A stretch of 64,000 bases of DNA from Lacimicrobium sp. SS2-24 (GCF_002201535.1 NZ_NIWW01000012.1:1-64000), one strand, 5' to 3'; positions 18,933 to 29,198 are shown, counted from the stretch's first letter. Notes: generated from the sequence alone by a model not told the origin. A program made the numbers and translations.

Positions 18933-20337
18933 CAAAGAACTTAATGGCCACGGTGTTGACGAAGATCACCAGCAGGATGACAGGGATAAAGGTACCCAGG
19001 GAAAAATCGACGTATTTTTCATAGAAGCTTCCCTTGTAGCCTTCGTCGCCCTCGCGCAATGCATTATTAAAATTCACTTTTTTCCATCGGTAGATAACGA
19101 ACAAGCACACCAGCAGGCCATTCAGAGGCAGAATAGTGTCATAGAACACATCCACCAGCAGGTCGAAGAAAGACTTATTCATACCCGCATAATGCGTTAG
19201 CTCAGTAAAAAAGCTCAGCATGCCAAAGGACGTGGTCGCAGCCAGTGTTAGCAGTCCGATGCCAACACCCAACACCATCAGTGCTTTGCGACGTGTTAAC
19301 CCTTTTTCATCCATCAGCGCCGCGGTGGGCACCTCTATAATAGACACCAGTGAGGTAATCGCAGCGAAGAATACCAGCAAGAAGAACACCGCAGCGACAA
19401 AGCTGGCGCCGCCATATCCTATGCTGCTTTGCAGGGCCAGGAAGATTTTTGGCAAGAAGGTAAAAATCATGCCCACTGAAGAATCGCTCAAATCCGCCAT
19501 ATTGGTATCGGGGTTAAAGGAAAACACCGCGGGCAACAGCAGCAACCCGGCCACAAAGGCCACCAGGGTGTCGGTCAATGCTACCAGTCTGGCTGACCCA
19601 GGCACCGAGTTTTTGCGCGACAGATAGGAGCCATAAGTGATCAATATTCCCATCCCCAAGGACAATGAGAAAAACGCCTGAGAAAGGGCCGCACTCACCA
19701 CCGAGGCATTAATTTTGCTGAAGTCCGGGATCAGGTAGTACTTTACCCCTTCTATTGCATTGTCCAGGGTCAGCACAAAGATAACTAAGGCCACTAACAT
19801 GAAAAACAATGCCGGCATTAAGAATTTGGCGGCTTTCTCAATACCTTGTCGCACGCCCCCTTGCAGGATTAGAAAAACAATTGCGGCAACTGCCAACATG
19901 TAGGCAAAGATATCACCCGTATTAATAAACTGACCGAAGGTGGCTGGGTCCGCGAGCACGTCAAGATTGCCAATAACAACCTGAAATAGATAGCCGATGA
20001 GCCATACGGTGATAACCGTATAGAAGACGGCAATCATAAAGGGAGTCAGTATGGCCAGCCAGCCAGCGAGCTTCCATTTCGATTCTGCACCGGAGATATC
20101 CCGATACGCACCGAGAGGATCTTTTTTGGCATGCCGGCCGATGGACATTTCCGCCAGCATGACCGGCAGACAGATAAAGAAAACAAACAAGGTGTAGATT
20201 AACAGGAAAGCGCCGCCGCCATTTTTTGCAGCTGCAACGGGAAACCCCACCATATTACCAATGCCAACGGCTGAGCCTGCAGCTGCAAGGATGAACCCCA
20301 ACCTTGAACCAAACTCTTCACGAGGAGCTGAACTCAT
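18913..20337 (-). CDS. Sodium-dependent NSS-family (LeuT-like) transporter
   Basis: 474 aa, about 11-12 transmembrane helices. TM1 carries the unwound Na+/substrate site AAAGSAVGIGNMVGFP, and GGGAFLLIY is the NSS TM2 signature. TM6 has the SLSLGMGILITYGSYLS segment. Members co-transport amino acids or related solutes with Na+. N-terminal EEFGSRLGFILAAAG matches bacterial homologues. AAGGA lies 7 bases before ATG. Single gene; substrate not predictable. Confidence 0.93.
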   Translation of the reverse strand: MSSAPREEFGSRLGFILAAAGSAVGIGNMVGFPVAAAKNGGGAFLLIYTLFVFFICLPVMLAEMSIGRHAKKDPLGAYRDISGAESKWKLAGWLAILTPFMIAVFYTVITVWLIGYLFQVVIGNLDVLADPATFGQFINTGDIFAYMLAVAAIVFLILQGGVRQGIEKAAKFLMPALFFMLVALVIFVLTLDNAIEGVKYYLIPDFSKINASVVSAALSQAFFSLSLGMGILITYGSYLSRKNSVPGSARLVALTDTLVAFVAGLLLLPAVFSFNPDTNMADLSDSSVGMIFTFLPKIFLALQSSIGYGGASFVAAVFFLLVFFAAITSLVSIIEVPTAALMDEKGLTRRKALMVLGVGIGLLTLAATTSFGMLSFFTELTHYAGMNKSFFDLLVDVFYDTILPLNGLLVCLFVIYRWKKVNFNNALREGDEGYKGSFYEKYVDFSLGTFIPVILLVIFVNTVAIKFFDAGLFN

Positions 20338-20464
20338 TCTTGATCCTTTTTATTATTATAAACCGCCAGTGGATAGTGTTTTATCCGGTTATTTTCAAAG
20401 CGGATATTAACAGCAGGGTAACAAAATGTCTTTCAGGCGCAGAGGATTTATTTAAACAAAGCCT

Positions 20465-21187
20465 TTACCATTCAATGGTATTTCCCTGCCAGTCCAGGTA
20501 GTACGGCGCCTTATCAGGCGACAGTCCCTCTAACTGTTTAAGCAAATAGCCAGCCGCCTGCTGGCGACTAAACAACTTGTGCTGTGGCACATTCGCCTGA
20601 AAAGGTTGTGACAGCGCCGTGTCTACCGTACCGGGATGGTAGCTCATCAGAATCGCCTGTGGACGTCTTCGCCGATACTCCACCTGTGCGGTTTTTATCA
20701 GCATATTCAGGGCAGCTTTTGACGCCCTGTATCCGTACCATCCTCCCAATTTGTTGTCACTGATGCTGCCAACACGGGCACTGAGGAAGGTAATCACCGA
20801 AGCCTCTTTTTTATCCAGCAAACCCGGCAGGTGTTTAAGCCACAGTGAAGGAATAATGGTGTTGACGGCGAAATACCGCTGCAGACTGGCGGCGTCCAGT
20901 TGTTCTAACTTTTTCTCCGGTTGCAGATCTCCCTCGTGCAAAACCCCCGTACAACAAATAATACGATGGAAATGGCTGACCTTTTCAGACAGTGCTGCAC
21001 AAAGCTCCGCAATACCGGCATCCGTATGTTCAGCCAGCTGCAACCGTTCAACCCCGGATGGAACACTCAAGGTCTGCTGGCGACTGACGGCAAAAATACA
21101 CGATGACGGATCCTCTGCAACAAGCTGCCTGATAACTTCATGACCTATTCCGCCACCGGCTCCTATTACCAGTATGTTTTTACTCAC
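20465..21187 (-). CDS. Short-chain dehydrogenase/reductase (C-factor-like)
   Basis: 240 aa classical SDR. Nucleotide-binding motif VIGAGGGIGHEV, NTII segment, catalytic Ser in FLSARVGS and YxxxK in YGYRASKAAL. The C-terminal YHPGTVDTALSQPF follows the C-factor/YdfG-like type. Substrate unknown; related proteins in Alteromonadales are only named SDR family. Starts at GTG (21187) with AAGGA 6 bases upstream. Single gene. Confidence 0.88.
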   Translation of the reverse strand: MSKNILVIGAGGGIGHEVIRQLVAEDPSSCIFAVSRQQTLSVPSGVERLQLAEHTDAGIAELCAALSEKVSHFHRIICCTGVLHEGDLQPEKKLEQLDAASLQRYFAVNTIIPSLWLKHLPGLLDKKEASVITFLSARVGSISDNKLGGWYGYRASKAALNMLIKTAQVEYRRRRPQAILMSYHPGTVDTALSQPFQANVPQHKLFSRQQAAGYLLKQLEGLSPDKAPYYLDWQGNTIEW

Positions 21188-21313
21188 CTTACATCCTTAA
21201 TGAAAGACAACGTGTGTTGATACGCACAAAAGTTCTGTTCGGATGACTTGATTCCCAGCGTGTTCAGTCCAATATCTAAGACTCTACCCTAAGGCATCTT
21301 TTTGGAGACAAAC

Positions 21314-21865
21314 ATGGCGAAGAACCTACAGCAGGCAACATTGGGAGGGGGCTGCTTCTGGTGCCTTGAATCGGCATTGAATGCGTTAACTGGCATTGAA
21401 TCTGCCTACTGCGGCTACGCCGGCGGTCACGTGGAAAATCCGTCTTACGAGCAAACATGCCAGGGCGATACCGGACATGCCGAAGTAGTGCGGGTTAACT
21501 TTGATGCCGACGAGATCAGTTATGAAGAATTGTTAGAGATCTTTTTCGCCCTGCATGACCCAACACAACTCAACCGCCAGGGTAACGATGTGGGTCCTCA
21601 ATACCGCAGTGTGATTTTCTACCACAATGACAACCAGAAGCAGCAAGCCCTGGCTTTAATTGAATCACTTGAGCAGCAGCAAATATGGCCGGAAAAAATT
21701 GTTACTGAAGTAACAGAAGTGAATAACTACTATCAGGCAGAAGACTACCATCAGGACTATTTTGCTAATAATCCGCAAAACACTTACTGTAATATGGTGG
21801 TGGCGCCAAAACTGGCTAAGTTTCGCAAGAAATTCGCCGATCGCTTAAAGGCGTCGCAACATTAG
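21314..21865 (+). CDS. msrA: Peptide-methionine (S)-S-oxide reductase MsrA
   Basis: 183 aa from ATG at 21314, with GGAG 7 bases upstream; an in-frame TTG at 21302 overlaps that site and is rejected. Catalytic Cys14 in GGGCFWCLE, plus the conserved GYAGGHVENPSYEQTCQGDTGHAE and YFANNPQNTYCN segments. Repairs Met-S-sulfoxide in oxidised proteins using thioredoxin. Ends 7 bases before the convergent GGDEF gene. Confidence 0.97.
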   Translation: MAKNLQQATLGGGCFWCLESALNALTGIESAYCGYAGGHVENPSYEQTCQGDTGHAEVVRVNFDADEISYEELLEIFFALHDPTQLNRQGNDVGPQYRSVIFYHNDNQKQQALALIESLEQQQIWPEKIVTEVTEVNNYYQAEDYHQDYFANNPQNTYCNMVVAPKLAKFRKKFADRLKASQH

Positions 21866-21872
21866 CTCGCCT

Positions 21873-24854
21873 TTATGCTAAAGAAGGGGCCTCACAGACC
21901 CTGTTACGCCCCTCATCTTTGGCCTGGTAGAGTGCATTGTCCGCTCGATGCAGCAAAGCTTCTGTTTCTTCACTCTCATGTGCCTGGGCCAGGCCAATAC
22001 TTCCTGTGAGACTGATATTGCCGATCAGTGCGCTGCAATCCAGCACGCTGATCGCATGTCGCAAACGCTCCGCCAGCGCCCGGGCATCCTGCATGTCCGT
22101 ATTGGGCAACAGCAGAGCAAATTCTTCTCCGCCCCACCGTGCCAACCTGTCCTCCTCGCGGCTGTTGTCGCGAATACATTGCGCAACCTTCACCAGAATT
22201 TTGTCACCCACCGCATGTGAAAACTTGTCGTTCACTTTTTTGAAGTAATCCAAATCCAATAAAATCAGACACAACGGGCTCTGATGGCGTTTCATACGAG
22301 ACCACTCCCGATGCAGGTCTTCATCAAAAGCCCGTCGGTTGCCTAAGCCCGTTAATGAATCCTGGCGTGCCTGGCGTTCATAGTCTTCCGATTGTTGACG
22401 AATTTTTTCCAACAGCCTCGATTTTTCCTCATCGGCCTGCTGCAACGACTCAGCTTTCTCACGCAATTCTGCTGTTTGCTCATCCACCTTCAATTTGAGG
22501 GTGTGGGCCGCACGCTGCAAACTCACCAGACGCCACTTTATCAATGCTGACAGCAAGGCCACCGCCAGCACAATGATGAGTCCCCAGAATTCCGTTCTTT
22601 GCCAGAAAAAAGGTTCGATAACAAATTGTACCGTCCTTTGTTTGCTCCATGCGCCTTCCGGGTAGGCTGCCATCACCTTAAATTCGTATTCACCAGGCGG
22701 CAAATTGGTAAATTCACTGCTGGTATGGGTGTTACGGTAAACCCAATCCTCATCGAAGCCTTCTAACAGGGTTCGGTACTGAATCTTGGTGGGCATGATA
22801 AAACCGAGTCCCGCATAACGAATTTCAATTCTGTTCGTCCCGGCGGGTAACACAGGCATGCTGGCTGGCTGATAAGACTTACCATCTGCCACCACACTTT
22901 CAATCACGGCAGGAGGCACGATGGCAGAAAATTCCGACAGCCTTTGTGGCTGTACCCTGGCGACTCCTTTCGCCGTTGCGAACCAGATACTGCCATCGGC
23001 AGTGCGCATGGCTGCAGGTGTCGACCCACCATTTGCCTGCGAGCTCACCATACCATCGGACTCGCCAAAAAGGCTGTAGTCCAGAGTTTGCCGTTTGCCC
23101 AGCGCCACTTCAGTTGCCTGCTCTTTGTTTACCCTTATAATGCCGCGATTACTGCTGACCCAGAGAAAACCTTGCAGGTCTTCCACTATCTGAAAATACT
23201 TGTCAAAAGGCAGCCCGGCTTGCATGCCGATCAGACTGACTGATTCACTGGCATAGTCATAACGCAGTAGCCCCCTGTCACTGGCCGCCCAAAGCGCCTG
23301 ATTGTCTGGCTGCTGATACAGACCAAAGATAAATTCAGCCTCATCGAGCGAGCGCAGATCCAACACATTCAGGGAGCCATTTTTTACGTAAGCGAGTCCT
23401 TTTGCTGTCGCAATCCAGATTCGTCCATCCGGTGCATGCAGTAATGCAGAAATAAATTGGCTGGGCAGCTCATGCTGTAATGCAAAAGTGGTCACAACGG
23501 AGTCGTCAATCACATTCAGTCCGTTAACGGTTCCAACCCACAGTTGCGTGTCTGTTATGGGTAAAATTGCCCTTACTTCGTTTGAGGAGAGCCCCTCCTT
23601 ACGCGTGAACACCTTATCCACTTTTCCATTCTCAACGCGGGCAAGTCCTTGAGTGTACGCGCCGACCCAAATCGCATCGTCCGGCGCCTGTGCCAGGCTC
23701 AGCACACTGTTACTGACAATATCGCCCTTGAGGATCTGTAAGTTGCCATTGTGATAGCGGTTTAACCCACGACTGGTACCAATATAAATGCTGCCATCCC
23801 GGGCCTGCAGAAGCGTCCGGACAAAGTTGTCACTGAGCCCCTTTTCTTCGGTCAGGGCGGAGAATGGAGCATCCCGGAGCCGAAATAGTCCACCGTTGGT
23901 GCCCAGCCAGAGACTGCCTTCGCGGTCTATAAATAATGCGGTAATACGGTTATTGAGCAGGCCCTGCTCGGCAGACAAATGCTCAAGTTTCCTGTCTCTG
24001 AAACGGTACAGCCCGTTTTCGACCGTGCCAATCCAAATGGTACCATCGTCTTCTACCAGCATCTCCAGTGCAGCAACCTCAGACAAGTCGGGGTGTAGTG
24101 GAATAAAGCGCTTGTTCTCAAGCCGATAAACACCACTCTCTGTGCCTATCAGCACTCTGCCATTCACATCCCGTTTCAGGGCAAAGACAGGGCCACGGGG
24201 CAGTCCCTCGTAGTTGCCACCTGCGCGAATCGCCTCAGCGTTATCGCCAACAATACGAAATAAACCGCCGGCTGTTCCAACCCATATTGCCCCCTGGACA
24301 TCACTCATCAGGCTATACACACGCTCGTTAGTTAGCCCTTCTGTGGTAGCAAATGTCTTACGCTCACCCTCAGCGCTCTGTCTTATCACACCGGCATTGT
24401 CTGTGCCCATCCAGAGATTGTCTGACGCATCACAATGCAATGAGCGAATCATAGAGGGCAAAGGCGCCTCGGCCAGCCACTTGTCTGCACGAACCTGACT
24501 GAGACCGCCTCTGGCACTGGCGACCAGTAAGTTACCCTGGCAGTTTTTAGCCAAAGTAAAGGTCCCCGTGTCAGGCAGCCCTGTGCGCTCTCCACGCACA
24601 AACACCTCCATGTGCCGACCATTAAAACGCACCACACCTTCCCACGTGGCGAACCAGAGGTAGCCATCTTCGGTTTGTTGGATACTGTTGATAGTGTTGT
24701 GAGGCAGGCCATCACGGGTGGTCCAGCTTTCCTGGAAGAAGTCTGTCAGATTGCCCTGAGCGGCCACTGACTGAGAAAACGTTAGTAATAAGAAAAAGGT
24801 ACAGATTATGCGGCCTGGCATGTTGTACAGGTTAATTTTCGCTTTCAACCTCAT
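21873..24854 (-). CDS. Propeller-sensor diguanylate cyclase (Reg_prop / Y_Y_Y / GGDEF)
   Basis: 993 aa from ATG at 24854 (MRLKAKINLYNM), preceded by AGGAAGAGG; longer upstream readings overlap cnoX and are rejected. Signal-like segment about 12-33. Then many Reg_prop repeats (GLPHNTINSIQQTEDGYLWF, GLLNNRITALFIDREGSLWL and others) making two periplasmic beta-propellers. A Y_Y_Y domain follows (IQYRTLLEGFDEDWVYR), then one transmembrane helix (FWGLIIVLAVALLSALI), a coiled coil, and a C-terminal GGDEF domain with intact RWGGEEFALL and an RxxD (REED) inhibitory site. Predicted to make c-di-GMP in response to a periplasmic ligand. Follows cnoX by 67 bases. Confidence 0.93.
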   Translation of the reverse strand: MRLKAKINLYNMPGRIICTFFLLLTFSQSVAAQGNLTDFFQESWTTRDGLPHNTINSIQQTEDGYLWFATWEGVVRFNGRHMEVFVRGERTGLPDTGTFTLAKNCQGNLLVASARGGLSQVRADKWLAEAPLPSMIRSLHCDASDNLWMGTDNAGVIRQSAEGERKTFATTEGLTNERVYSLMSDVQGAIWVGTAGGLFRIVGDNAEAIRAGGNYEGLPRGPVFALKRDVNGRVLIGTESGVYRLENKRFIPLHPDLSEVAALEMLVEDDGTIWIGTVENGLYRFRDRKLEHLSAEQGLLNNRITALFIDREGSLWLGTNGGLFRLRDAPFSALTEEKGLSDNFVRTLLQARDGSIYIGTSRGLNRYHNGNLQILKGDIVSNSVLSLAQAPDDAIWVGAYTQGLARVENGKVDKVFTRKEGLSSNEVRAILPITDTQLWVGTVNGLNVIDDSVVTTFALQHELPSQFISALLHAPDGRIWIATAKGLAYVKNGSLNVLDLRSLDEAEFIFGLYQQPDNQALWAASDRGLLRYDYASESVSLIGMQAGLPFDKYFQIVEDLQGFLWVSSNRGIIRVNKEQATEVALGKRQTLDYSLFGESDGMVSSQANGGSTPAAMRTADGSIWFATAKGVARVQPQRLSEFSAIVPPAVIESVVADGKSYQPASMPVLPAGTNRIEIRYAGLGFIMPTKIQYRTLLEGFDEDWVYRNTHTSSEFTNLPPGEYEFKVMAAYPEGAWSKQRTVQFVIEPFFWQRTEFWGLIIVLAVALLSALIKWRLVSLQRAAHTLKLKVDEQTAELREKAESLQQADEEKSRLLEKIRQQSEDYERQARQDSLTGLGNRRAFDEDLHREWSRMKRHQSPLCLILLDLDYFKKVNDKFSHAVGDKILVKVAQCIRDNSREEDRLARWGGEEFALLLPNTDMQDARALAERLRHAISVLDCSALIGNISLTGSIGLAQAHESEETEALLHRADNALYQAKDEGRNRVCEAPSLA

Positions 24855-24921
24855 CTGCCTCTTCCTTACTACCTTTGCGTTCACCAGGCTATCATTGCTA
24901 CAGCAAAAACGGCTCCACCTG

Positions 24922-25779
24922 TCAGTAGAGCAAACTGTAAAGTTTTCTTCGGTACTGACTGGCCAGCGCGTCTCCTTCCGGCAAGGCATTGAGGCTGTCC
25001 AGCATGAGCTTACGGGCTTCTCCAAAGTTTAAGTCCTGACGCAATACTTCCAGTAACAGCTGCAAAGCTTCTTCCGCTCTTCCTGCCTGCTGCAGCTGTA
25101 CGGCCAGCTTCACCTTAACATCCAGATCATCGGGATTTTCCGACAAGGCTTTCTGCAACGCTTTAATCTCAGGCGTCTCAGCGGCTTCTTCAGCCAGTTC
25201 AATGCGCCCTTTAAGACTCTGATAGGTAGCATCCTGGTCCACCAGGCCAATACTCTCAAGCAAGGCTCTGGCTTCGTTAATCCGTTTGAGTTGAATGTAG
25301 CACTCAATTAAGACAAATTTTATATCACTGCGCTGTGGTTCCAGCTCCAATGCCTGCGTCGCCAGCGTGAAGGCCTGATCCACCTCGGATTGAGAAAGAG
25401 CATGACGGGATTGCTCCAGCAATGCATCTGCAGGACTGGGTAAATGCTTTTCTAACAATGCCCGAATTTCTGTTTCAGACTGCACACCGGCGAAGCCATC
25501 AACGGGTTGTCCCTCTTTCACCAGGATCACCGTTGGCAGACTGCGTACCCCAAACTGCATGGCAATCTGCTGCTGCTCATCACAGTTTACTTTTGCCAGA
25601 ATGACGTCATTTGCCCGTTCTGCGGCGAGCTTCTCCAATACCGGCATAAGGTTTTTACAAGGCTCACACCAGTCAGCCCAGAAGTCCACCATCACCAGCT
25701 TGTGCTGAGAACCTTCCAGAATCACGGATTGAAAGTTCTCCAGGTCAATATCGACGATGTTGTTTGCTTGCTGCTCCAT
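24922..25779 (-). CDS. cnoX: Chaperedoxin CnoX (YbbN): thioredoxin-TPR protein
   Basis: 285 aa. Thioredoxin domain (about 10-115) with active-site WADWCEPCKN (C38, C41), then TPR-like helices (about 120-285). In E. coli CnoX holds oxidation-damaged proteins and passes them to GroEL/DnaK and its motif is SxxC; this one keeps a complete CxxC and so may have redox activity. Located between purK and the GGDEF sensor on the same strand; GAGGGAAG precedes the ATG. Confidence 0.92.
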   Translation of the reverse strand: MEQQANNIVDIDLENFQSVILEGSQHKLVMVDFWADWCEPCKNLMPVLEKLAAERANDVILAKVNCDEQQQIAMQFGVRSLPTVILVKEGQPVDGFAGVQSETEIRALLEKHLPSPADALLEQSRHALSQSEVDQAFTLATQALELEPQRSDIKFVLIECYIQLKRINEARALLESIGLVDQDATYQSLKGRIELAEEAAETPEIKALQKALSENPDDLDVKVKLAVQLQQAGRAEEALQLLLEVLRQDLNFGEARKLMLDSLNALPEGDALASQYRRKLYSLLY

Positions 25780-25824
25780 CTTCCCTCTTCTATTTGTTGT
25801 ATTTCAGTCTTTAATCAATGTCTG

Positions 25825-26958
25825 TTAAGACAACGTCTGAGCCTTTGTCACCAGATGAGGAAAATGACGCTGAGGCAGATAGTCGGCCAGGGCTCGCATC
25901 GAAGCGGCCAGTTCTGAGTATCCCTTCCCCACCAGGTTAAAATGCCCCATTTTTCGCTTTTCACGCACCTCTTTGCCATACCAGTGCATATGACATCCCC
26001 TGATGGCTAGCATGTCGTGACTGAAAGAGGCAAATCCGATGATATTAATCATGGCGCTGACACCGTGGCTACTGGTATCCCCCAAAGGCAGATCACAGAT
26101 TGCACGAAGATGATTCTCAAATTGACAGGTATCGGCACCCTGCATGGTCCAGTGCCCCGAATTGTGAACCCGGGGTGCAATTTCGTTGACCAGCAACTGC
26201 TCTCCTACCTGAAAAAACTCTACTGCCAGCACACCGGTATAGTCGAGGGCATCGGCCAGTGCAGTAAAGGTCTCTTTCGCCTGAGTCCAAAGTGTATCGC
26301 TGACCTGGGGAGCCGGTGCCAACGATACATGAAGCTGCCCCTGATGATGCAGGTTTTCCGCAAGATCATAAAAACGGACGTCGCCGTTTTGACTGCGCAC
26401 GCCAACCAGTGACACTTCGCGATCAAAGTCGAGCATCGTTTCTACCACCAAAGGCACTTTCTGTAGATCCAGCTCTGCAAGCTGTTGCTTTAAACCGGGT
26501 AATTCGTCACTGTGCTGCAACCTCCATTGGCCGTAGCCGTCATAGCCATCGCGACTGGCTTTTAGGATCAGCTTACTGCCCAGCTCATCCACCACGCTAT
26601 CCAATTGCTCAACATCATCGACGATGCGATGCGCGCAATTTGCAATGCCTAAGCTTTCCAGTAATCGCTTCTCTCTGACCCTATCGGCACCGGTCAGAAT
26701 AGCCTCCATACCTGGCATCAGTTTGCCGCTGCGCTGCGCTTTTTCTAACAGCGCTTCCGGCACATGTTCAAACTCTACGGAAATGGCATCGGCATCTTCG
26801 ATGGCCTGATCCAGGCTCACCGGGCTGGGGTGCTTATCCACAGGATTCACCACCTTCTGGGAGTTGACGTCAACGGCTGACACCTCAATTCCTAATGGGC
26901 AACCGGCCAGATACATCATTCTTGCCAGCTGACCCGAGCCAAATATCAGTACTCTCAT
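25825..26958 (-). CDS. purK: 5-(carboxyamino)imidazole ribonucleotide synthase
   Basis: 377 aa ATP-grasp enzyme that makes N5-CAIR from AIR, bicarbonate and ATP in purine synthesis. N-terminal [17 protein letters not shown]-grasp segments ([28 protein letters not shown]) and the C-terminal [18 protein letters not shown] are diagnostic. Its ATG overlaps the purE stop by 4 bases (ATGA), so the two are translationally coupled. Confidence 0.98.
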   Translation of the reverse strand: MRVLIFGSGQLARMMYLAGCPLGIEVSAVDVNSQKVVNPVDKHPSPVSLDQAIEDADAISVEFEHVPEALLEKAQRSGKLMPGMEAILTGADRVREKRLLESLGIANCAHRIVDDVEQLDSVVDELGSKLILKASRDGYDGYGQWRLQHSDELPGLKQQLAELDLQKVPLVVETMLDFDREVSLVGVRSQNGDVRFYDLAENLHHQGQLHVSLAPAPQVSDTLWTQAKETFTALADALDYTGVLAVEFFQVGEQLLVNEIAPRVHNSGHWTMQGADTCQFENHLRAICDLPLGDTSSHGVSAMINIIGFASFSHDMLAIRGCHMHWYGKEVREKRKMGHFNLVGKGYSELAASMRALADYLPQRHFPHLVTKAQTLS

Positions 26959-27446
26959 TCGGGCAACTCCAGGGTCTGACTGGCAAGCACCTTATCCGTT
27001 TGCGTGGTTCTGAAATCCTTCACTGCCTGTTTCACCTTTTCATCGTGCAGCGCAACAATCTGAGCGGCCAGCAAACCGGCATTGGCCGCGCCCGCATCGC
27101 CAATAGCCAGCGTACCCACTGCCACGCCTTTAGGCATCTGCACGATGGATAGCAACGAATCCAGACCATTGAGGGTGCGCGACTTCACCGGTACGCCAAA
27201 AACAGGCAAGTGTGTGTGGGCGGCGATCATGCCCGGCAAATGCGCTGCGCCTCCGGCCCCGGCGATGATCACTTCAACACCTTCATCGGCAGCATTTACC
27301 GCAAACTCTGTCAGCAAATCCGGTGTGCGGTGCGCCGACACCACCTGGGCGTGATACTCAACCCCCAACTGCTTCAGCATTAATGCAGCCTGCTGCATTG
27401 TTGGCCAGTCAGACTGAGATCCCATTACAATTGCCACTTTTGACAT
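26955..27446 (-). CDS. purE: N5-CAIR mutase PurE
   Basis: 163 aa, class I Pur[17 protein letters not shown] (phosphate loop) and SAHRTPDLL (catalytic His) with [15 protein letters not shown]. Converts N5-CAIR to CAIR for the next purine step. First gene of purEK, with AGGAG 6 bases before ATG. No PurR-like palindrome was recognised upstream. Confidence 0.98.
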   Translation of the reverse strand: MSKVAIVMGSQSDWPTMQQAALMLKQLGVEYHAQVVSAHRTPDLLTEFAVNAADEGVEVIIAGAGGAAHLPGMIAAHTHLPVFGVPVKSRTLNGLDSLLSIVQMPKGVAVGTLAIGDAGAANAGLLAAQIVALHDEKVKQAVKDFRTTQTDKVLASQTLELPE

Positions 27447-27502
27447 TTTTGCTCCTCAGGTTCGAAGGACCCCCGCCCTTCTTAGTCAAAAATAAAAGCG
27501 GA

Positions 27503-27530
27503 ATTGTACCTCAAAAGACGGACCTGTCCT
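27503..27530 (-). promoter_or_regulatory. Candidate purEK promoter
   Basis: Minus-strand AGGACA (27530-27525, 4/6) is 16 bases from TACAAT (27508-27503, 5/6), giving a start near 27496 and a leader of about 50 bases with a G-rich tract (GGGCGGGGG). The -35 overlaps the last bases of the upstream solute-binding gene. Confidence 0.4.
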
Positions 27531-28305
27531 AATCTCGCCAGTCACTGAGTCCATAGCGTTCGAGAATCTTATGCAATTCTCCTGAAGCCCGTAAGCTAGC
27601 CATTCCCTCGCTTAACATTTCAGCCAGTTCCAGGGAGTCGGATTTCGCCGGTGAAAATGCAATATACACATCGGTATCGGCGTTGGGATTTTCAATAAAT
27701 CCAACATTGATAAAGTCAGCAGACTCTTGTCGTTGCCGGACATAGAAGCGAAAAACGGACTCATCTTCCACCATCACATCGATACGTCCTGCACCCAGCA
27801 TTCTCAGGCCCTGAGCAAGCGGCGCCGTTCCAAATAACACATGAATAAAGTTCTGATTGAGAGGGTCGGCGATGTAGCCATCAATGGCCCGTCCGTAACT
27901 GTATCCTGCGCTCACACCCAGCACCACCTCTGACAAAGAAGGTAGTCCCTGGTAACGCCAACTCAGGTCGGGTGCGGCCCACAACGCGGTGCGCATTTTC
28001 CCCTGCTCCAGGCGCGGAAACACAAAATCGGGCGCATCATTTAAGGTGGCACCGATAACCGCATCCACGTCACCATCACGCGCACTCTGCACAGCACGGC
28101 TCCAGGGCACCAAACGATACTGCACCTGCATATCATGGCGAGAAAACACCTTGCGGGCTATTTCCACCATAAAACCGGGGGTGTCACTGTCCGGTTGACA
28201 GTTATAGGGACACCACAGATCGGCCGCCAGCACCAGGGTTTTAGCCTGGATCTGAGTACTTAAAAAAACTGTGGCCAACACCAATACTTTAATCACCGAG
28301 CGCAT
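27529..28305 (-). CDS. Family 3 extracellular solute-binding protein
   Basis: 258 aa from ATG at 28305 (GAGG 6 bases upstream); a GTG four codons earlier overlaps that site. Signal peptide about 1-20 (ending IQA), then the bilobed SBP_bac_3 fold: LVLAADLWCPYNC, GFMVEIARKVF, VPWSRAVQSARDGDVDAVIG. No permease or ATPase gene adjoins it, so it may be an orphan periplasmic binding protein of the kind common in Alteromonadales. Ligand unknown. Two cysteines in WCPYNC may form a disulfide. Confidence 0.82.
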   Translation of the reverse strand: MRSVIKVLVLATVFLSTQIQAKTLVLAADLWCPYNCQPDSDTPGFMVEIARKVFSRHDMQVQYRLVPWSRAVQSARDGDVDAVIGATLNDAPDFVFPRLEQGKMRTALWAAPDLSWRYQGLPSLSEVVLGVSAGYSYGRAIDGYIADPLNQNFIHVLFGTAPLAQGLRMLGAGRIDVMVEDESVFRFYVRQRQESADFINVGFIENPNADTDVYIAFSPAKSDSLELAEMLSEGMASLRASGELHKILERYGLSDWRD

Positions 28306-28415
28306 CGCAGCCCTCACAGAGGTTTAAGTTAAGCTTATGCAAAGAACCTATAGAATGGCAACATCCCCTGGCGAGGACATTGTCGGCACCGGATACTCAA
28401 AGCAGGCCATCCTGA

Positions 28416-29012
28416 TTACCCGTTGCCGTGTTTACCAGCTTGCCATCCTCCTTTGCTCAATACTTTTTCCGCCAATGCCTGCGGTGCCGGCTCTAGGTCC
28501 GTCGCCATGGAGTCATTCCAGCGATTCAAAAAACCATACAAGGAGATGGCGGCCAGAATCTCTACTATTTGCTCTTCGTTCCAATACAGTCTCATCTTCT
28601 CCATCAACGCATTATCCACACCATTGGGCACCGTGCCCGCAGCGAGAGCAAAATCCAGCGCCACTCGCTCGGCTTCAGAATACAGAGGACTGGACTGATA
28701 CTCCCACACGGCCGCAATTTTCTCATCGCTGACATCATGCAAACCTGCCGCTATCAGAGAATGCGCCTCACAATAGCGGCATCCGGCTGCGCGGCTGGCA
28801 AAATGGGCAAGAATGCGCTTAAAGCCGGCGTCCACCTTGCCATCCTCTGCCATCACGGCTTTGGTCAACGCGCCAAAGGCTTTGACAATCTCTGGCTTGC
28901 GCTGCATGGTCAGCAGGCTGTTGGGAATAAACCCAAGAATACGTTCAAATATGGCAAAATCGTCTGCCAGTTCGGGGTGGCTCTGGGCTGGTAGGGGGGA
29001 CATATGGCTCAT
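28416..29012 (-). CDS. Carboxymuconolactone decarboxylase / AhpD-like protein
   Basis: 198 aa if started at ATG 29012 (GGAG 9 bases upstream); an ATG five codons earlier is possible. All-helical CMD fold with the AhpD-type redox motif AAGCRYCEAHSL (CxxC plus His). AhpD relatives are alkylhydroperoxidases that accept electrons through the CxxC pair; others have unknown substrates. Stands alone between a solute-binding gene and a divergent ABC exporter. Confidence 0.8.
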   Translation of the reverse strand: MSHMSPLPAQSHPELADDFAIFERILGFIPNSLLTMQRKPEIVKAFGALTKAVMAEDGKVDAGFKRILAHFASRAAGCRYCEAHSLIAAGLHDVSDEKIAAVWEYQSSPLYSEAERVALDFALAAGTVPNGVDNALMEKMRLYWNEEQIVEILAAISLYGFLNRWNDSMATDLEPAPQALAEKVLSKGGWQAGKHGNG

Positions 29013-29198
29013 TGGAAGCTTCTCCATTATTGTGGCTGTTTTTGGTCAGACTATCACTGCCAAGGAGATTCGCCAGTGATCGCTTGAAAATCGTCAATAA
29101 CGGCCCAATAAAGGCTGACAACATCTGTTAACACCAGGACCGCTGTCAGATGCGGGATCTGCAACTAAAACCATACTATCCAGTGTCTGAGGCACCCT

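Noticed and set aside
27529-28305. Part of an amino-acid ABC importer operon
   Set aside because: No permease or ATPase gene nearby on either side; treated as an orphan binding protein.
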